Below are positions 60,101 through 64,000 of a stretch of 64,000 bases of DNA, piece after piece. Numbering within the stretch: position 1 is the stretch's first letter; each line of letters starts with the position of its first letter. A model generated the notes under the pieces. That model ran no database searches. It worked only from the letters and a program-made list of their open reading frames with translations, and was not told where the DNA came from. Source of the DNA: Lithospermum erythrorhizon (Eukaryota > Streptophyta > Magnoliopsida > Boraginales > Boraginaceae); the NCBI GenBank assembly GCA_019722365.1, contig JADFUC010001779.1, forward strand, positions 1 to 64,000, given 5' to 3'. Position numbers and translations under genes: made by a program.

Positions 60101-63100
60101 CACAGGCCTTTATCGCTAACTCAGCTGACATGATGTTTCGAGATCTTTTGTGGTTTTGTGGTGGTTTGTGGTAGTTTTTATTTGAAAAGCAACAAAGCTT
60201 GAAGATTTTACTACGCTGAAATACCTTCAAAATCTTAAATTCTGCTTGGGAGATTTGTGTTGTATTTTTTGGTTGTATAGGTTGTGTTGATGATGAGCAG
60301 CAAGGGGTGTTATAAGGAACTTTGGTGTCTTACGATTGGTTGATCGATTTTAATTAGTTGATTTTGAGGCAATCTGGGCCGTCACGATTAATATTAAAAT
60401 AATATTTTAATAAACTTCCACCCCTAAATGTGACACCAAGTTCATAGCCGCATTTTTATTTCATGGGTAAAAGGTTATCTAGTTTCTTAATCGTCTTCTT
60501 TTATCGGACCTCGATTTTGAACCAATTTGTCCGAGAAAATCCGTTTTTTATTCAGGTTTTTCGCCGATTTATTATTTTAATCAAATTTTGGAAAAACCTA
60601 TTTTTAATCACGACATTATCTTAATAAGAGACATAAAATTATGTTTAATTTAATGATAAACCCTAATTTTATCATAGTAATTAATTTAGTAGCTAAAATA
60701 CCGTGAGCAGCAATTTTTCACGTGTTCGAGTTTTAATTAGGTACCGAGCGAAATACTAATCAACACAAGTAATTATGCGATTGACCTTTTATTAATTATT
60801 TTAATTAATCTAAATAAATTTAATTTAATTAAAAATAATTAATAAAATTCAACTGTATACACCATTAAAGAGGAATCTATACACGGTATAATTGAGTATG
60901 AATGAAGCATAAAATCGTTGGAGTAAATCTTACCTGTCCACTATATATTGTCACATTTACTCCTCTGGCTAGCAATTCATCCACCTATAATCGGGTACAT
61001 AGACAACATACATCAACAATATTATTAAAATCAGGTACATGCAACATACATCAACAATATTATTAACAAAATAATATTCATAATACAATTTTTATTCTTG
61101 TGATCGATTGTTGACCAGAATAAATTAAATTTTCCGGAATCTCAAGTTGGTACTCGAATTGGTTGTTGAAAAGGCACATCATGGTAGGTAAACTTCACAG
61201 CAACAAACATGAACTTTTATAATAGTTTAAGGACTATTCATGTGTTGGTTAAGATATTATGCAGGTAAGACTTCATCAGCAATCAGTATTGTTAAGAACT
61301 TATTAGGCTAGCAAATTTCTTTAAATCCGTATTTAATGTATGGCAATAATGTTGATTGCCTCATATATTTTGACTTTGGTCACGTAACGTACCACATTTT
61401 AAGGACACTATACATTTTGTAAAATGTCATTGTGTACAAAAATATTGAACATTATAAGAGCATTTTTTTCTTCTTCTAAATGCGACATTATACATAGTGT
61501 ATATAGTTACAAAAAGTAATTGCTGCTTCATATATACCTCTTTTATCATTGGCTTCATGAAATCACCTGCTAATGAATTGAAAACACTATTCGCCTGATT
61601 GCCCCATCTACAAAGAATATAATAGTAAGAACATTGTCTTACTCTTCAAATAAAGACTGCAAATTTATAAAAATACTACATATAAGTATACTCACGTAAC
61701 ATTTTTTGGAATAATCTTTAATTTCTGCTTTACAACACCATTCATAAATCCATCAATATCTACATCTCCTCCAGGAGAAGCTCTTAATGAATTCAAGTAT
61801 CTTGAATATCTCTTCAATGCGACACTTTGATGAAGCCCAGACGACAATGTTGTCGCGCTTACAGGGTCCATTCCCTCGTCCAACATAAAATTGTAAAAAT
61901 CCTACCAATATCGAACAATGTCGAAAAACTTAATGAAATATTTCTAAGTTCATATCGTTTCATTTAAGGTAAAATATAAAGTATTTAAAGAAACAGAAAA
62001 TACCACTGAATTGCTAGAAGAGGATATTAGGTTCTCTAGTTCACTCCATGTATTGGTAGCCTCTACGAATTGATTAGAACCAAGTTGTTGCCTGATTTTC
62101 TGTGCTAAGCTGTTATTCAAAACAGTCTCATTATAATACATTGAGATAAAACAAGCATTAAATCATACACTTGAAAATATATACCTGTTTGATTTCTGCA
62201 GGCCATTGTTGTCCAGTCTTGAAACAGCTTTCAAAAGAGGACCCCAAGAAAACTGCATATCATTTAAATATACAATAATAAGAGAATGGGAAATCAGTAC
62301 TGGCTTTTACTTTTATTCATTCTAGAGTAAACTATAAAGGATGCATTAACTAACACCATATGTGTCTTAATTTTTTTTCTTTTATTTTTTTCATAATACA
62401 ACTAAAAAAAATTATTCTTCATCAAAGTTTTATCCCAAAAAATAAGAACCACTTATATTCAAGATTAGAGAGATTAAAATATCTCATAGGTAATAGACAA
62501 CGTAACCATGGCCCATGGGTGAACCCATATATATGGTAATAGACAACGTAACCATGGCCCATGGGTGAACCCATATATATACAAAGCGGTTTAGCTACAT
62601 CGCCAAAAATTTGATAAACACAATTATGCGCAAAATTATGACATCTAATAATAGTCTTTGTTTTAATTTTAGTGTAAAATTCGAACATAAACATTAATTA
62701 TAGGTCAAATTGCTCAATCAAATTTAAATTTTGAAATAATGCACATAATCATCAATTATGAGCAGAATTGTTGCATTGAATAATAATGTCATAAATCCGT
62801 CATTTGGCACAATGCCATCAATTGTTCAACAAAACCATTAACTACCAATAACTAGGAAAATCATTTATCAAAATGTGATATAATTGTATGTAGAAAGTGC
62901 ATACCACAAAATCCTCTGGTGAGATCCAAGTGTCTCCCAAGGCAATCCCTACAATTCATTACCAACTTAAGAATTACAAATATTAAATCATTCAAACTGA
63001 TTAAGATTTAAGACCATATTAATTTTTCCTTAATTTAACTCCATTTAGATACTACTCCAATTAGCAAAAATATTACCTCCAAGTTTAAGCTTCAATTTTC

Positions 63101-64000
63101 CATCTTCAATGGCCTTCAAAGCTGATAATCCAAGAGTGACAGCAAACTTGCCTCCATAAGACTCTGCAACTATGTACAGAGGACTTTTCTGAAGAGTTTC
63201 ATTTCTATTGAAAATCTTAATCAATAAAGTTGTTAAATCAGCAGCATTCTCATAATCAGTTTTAACCAAAAGGCTTGTATCTTCAACAAAACTGAATCCT
63301 GTCCCAACTGGATTGTCCTAAATCATAAACATAAATAGAAACATTAAAAACAACCTTAATTCCTACAAAATCAATTAATTTTCATAAAATGTACTAATAC
63401 AATACTTAGTACTTACAACAAAAAGAAGGTCAGCTTTTGTCAGCCAAGTTGAGTTTCTTGGTTTCAAGTTTGTGTCCAATGGCCCAACTTCTTCAAAATT
63501 ACCAATTGCAACTCCTGAAGAACCCTGGTGATCAGGGTAAAACCACATTAACATGCTTCAACGTCTTTTTCAAGTCTTTCGTTTTAGCAGGATAAGGAGG
63601 ATTAGATAGTACGCAGTCGTAATAACAAGGAGAACGTTTCCAAATTGACTCAAGTGATTACATAAATTAAATCAAATTCTTATGAGATCCATGTAATGGG
63701 CAGTTTGTAGATATGTTAAGAGAGAGAAATTTTCTTACAGGTCCACCCTGCAACCACAAAATGATTGGCCATGGCTTGTTTGGATCATCTTTTCTGTATG
63801 GGCTTTTATAATACCACCAGAACATGTGTGCTCCTAATCAAAACAAAGAATCAGGACAATGAATTTGGAACAAATTATACAAAAAGAATAAACCAATGAA
63901 TGAAGAAATGCAGGGTGAGATTTGATCTTATTACTTGGTCTAACTTCAACATATCCCCAAGATTCTGATCCATCTTCATTGGTTGCAGCTTGTGCAATCC
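57160..64000 (-). CDS. SCPL51-like: Serine carboxypeptidase-like protein, SCPL51-type (5' end outside window)
   Basis: Peptidase family S10; usually secreted or vacuolar, cleaving C-terminal residues at acid pH. Exons (minus strand): >64000-63935, 63833-63739, 63524-63417, 63317-63077, 62948-62905, 62252-62185, 62109-62004, 61901-61696, 61607-61538, 60984-60934, 58011-57959, 57855-57723, 57234-57160. All junctions are GT-AG, the phases fit, and they give 437 aa ending VASK-stop. Landmarks: WGYVEVRP, AHMFWW, WPIILWLQGGPGSSG, NSTWLTKADLLFV, DNPVGTGFSF; catalytic Ser in AESYGGKFA (exon 63317-63077); GDTWISPEDFVFSWGPLL; catalytic Asp in SGQLDLICST (exon 58011-57959); catalytic His in LGAGHFVPVD (last two exons). 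Arabidopsis SCPL51 is 461 aa, so only about 24 N-terminal residues, the signal peptide, are missing. Last-exon VDQPC differs from the commoner VDEPC. The frame is clean and the gene is probably functional. The substrate is unknown. Confidence 0.93.
58133..58368 (-). mobile_element. tRNA-derived SINE (236 bp) in an SCPL intron, with 16 bp target duplication
   Basis: On the minus strand the body starts GTCCCGTGCATAGCTTAACT and carries a Pol III box A (TAGCTTAACTG, within 58338-58358). About 45 bases on there is a box B (GATTCGAGTCC, complement of 58283-58293), the spacing seen in tRNA genes. A non-tRNA body follows to about 58133. Near-identical 16-mers ATATCCTAAAATTAAT (58117-58132) and ATATCCTCAAATTAAT (58369-58384) flank it with one mismatch, as left by LINE-mediated insertion. 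I do not recognise the named SINE family. It sits in the 2.9 kb intron between the exons ending at 60934 and starting at 58011. Confidence 0.9.
59044..59137. repeat. Two-copy tandem duplication, period 47 bp
   Basis: ATAAACAATCATCTATATTG occurs at 59044 and 59091, each followed by ATA, a variable 7-9 bases and TAAGGTTTTTTAATA. Lies in an SCPL intron. Confidence 0.85.
59513..60861 (-). mobile_element. Solo LTR, family A copy 3, in an SCPL intron
   Basis: Read on the minus strand it starts TGTATACAGTTGAATTTTAT at 60861, has the family's AT-rich opening, ACACGTG and the block AATCTCCCAAGCAGAATTTA, and ends TTCTTTGTACC near 59513. Flanks ACATT (59508-59512) and CCATT (60862-60866) match in 4 of 5 positions. 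The inner half has repeated GACTCGAGTC and CGAGGATC-type words. Inserted only about 70 bases downstream of the SCPL exon ending at 60934. Confidence 0.6.
60993..61074. repeat. Two-copy imperfect tandem duplication, period about 41 bp
   Basis: The phrase GGTACAT...CAACATACATCAACAATA occurs twice in succession, both copies continuing TTATTAA. Lies in the SCPL intron between the exons starting at 60984 and ending at 61538. Confidence 0.75.
62489..62580. repeat. Perfect two-copy tandem duplication, period 46 bp
   Basis: Two identical 46 bp units start at 62489 and 62535, each with GGTAATAGACAACGTAACCA followed by TGGCCCATGGGTGAACCCAT and ATATAT. Each unit contains small palindromes (CCATGG, CCCATGGG) and a GGGT/ACCC fold-back. 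Lies in an SCPL intron. Confidence 0.97.

Noticed and set aside
1..64000. CRISPR arrays, bacterial operons, phage or viral genes
   Set aside because: No regularly spaced repeats of CRISPR type, no Shine-Dalgarno-led gene clusters and no caulimovirus-like domains were seen. Intron structure and repeats are those of a plant nucleus.

Overview
This is a nuclear fragment of a flowering-plant (eudicot-like) genome. The supports are intron-split genes with GT-AG junctions, a plant tRNA-Lys gene, Ty1/copia retrotransposons with tRNA-Met type primer sites, Stowaway and Mutator-type MITEs and a tRNA-derived SINE. I could not fix the species.

Only two protein genes look intact, both on the minus strand. 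The first (26820-35446, with a probable 5'UTR exon near 37.2-37.4 kb) is a NAC transcription factor of the VND1/2/3 group, which controls xylem vessel differentiation. It has three coding exons and a 6.9 kb second intron loaded with transposon remnants. The second (57160 to beyond 64000) is a serine carboxypeptidase-like gene closest to SCPL51. Thirteen exons are readable, the Ser-Asp-His triad is intact, and only the N-terminal signal region lies outside the window. A tRNA-Lys(CUU) gene lies just past its 3' end on the opposite strand. A broken 3-ketosphinganine reductase (TSC10/KDSR) fragment lies at 18.3-18.7 kb.

Roughly half of the window is LTR retrotransposon. Layout: 1.4-9.6 kb copia (minus) with about 935 bp LTRs; 12.3-16.6 kb copia (minus); 19.8-20.6 kb ATA/TAA microsatellite; 21.1-26.2 kb copia (minus); 26.8-37.4 kb VND gene with two solo LTRs, a Stowaway MITE and a Mutator-type MITE in intron 2; 38.6-42.6 kb pieces of three copia copies in mixed orientation; 43.9-48.5 kb copia (plus) with short LTRs and a perfect 5 bp target duplication; 49.8-55.8 kb intergenic DNA with MITEs, palindrome-rich repeats and a third solo LTR; 56.7 kb tRNA; 57.2-64 kb SCPL gene, whose largest intron holds a SINE and a fourth solo LTR.

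The two intact genes show no functional link, and I found no convincing undescribed system. The most interesting observations are a MITE inserted 16 bases from a splice donor of the VND gene, a well-delimited SINE with a 16 bp target duplication, a Trp-to-Phe change at a conserved NAC-domain position, one solo-LTR family hitting introns of both genes, and a contrast in sequence quality: exons and introns are clean while retroelements are peppered with small CG-containing indels.
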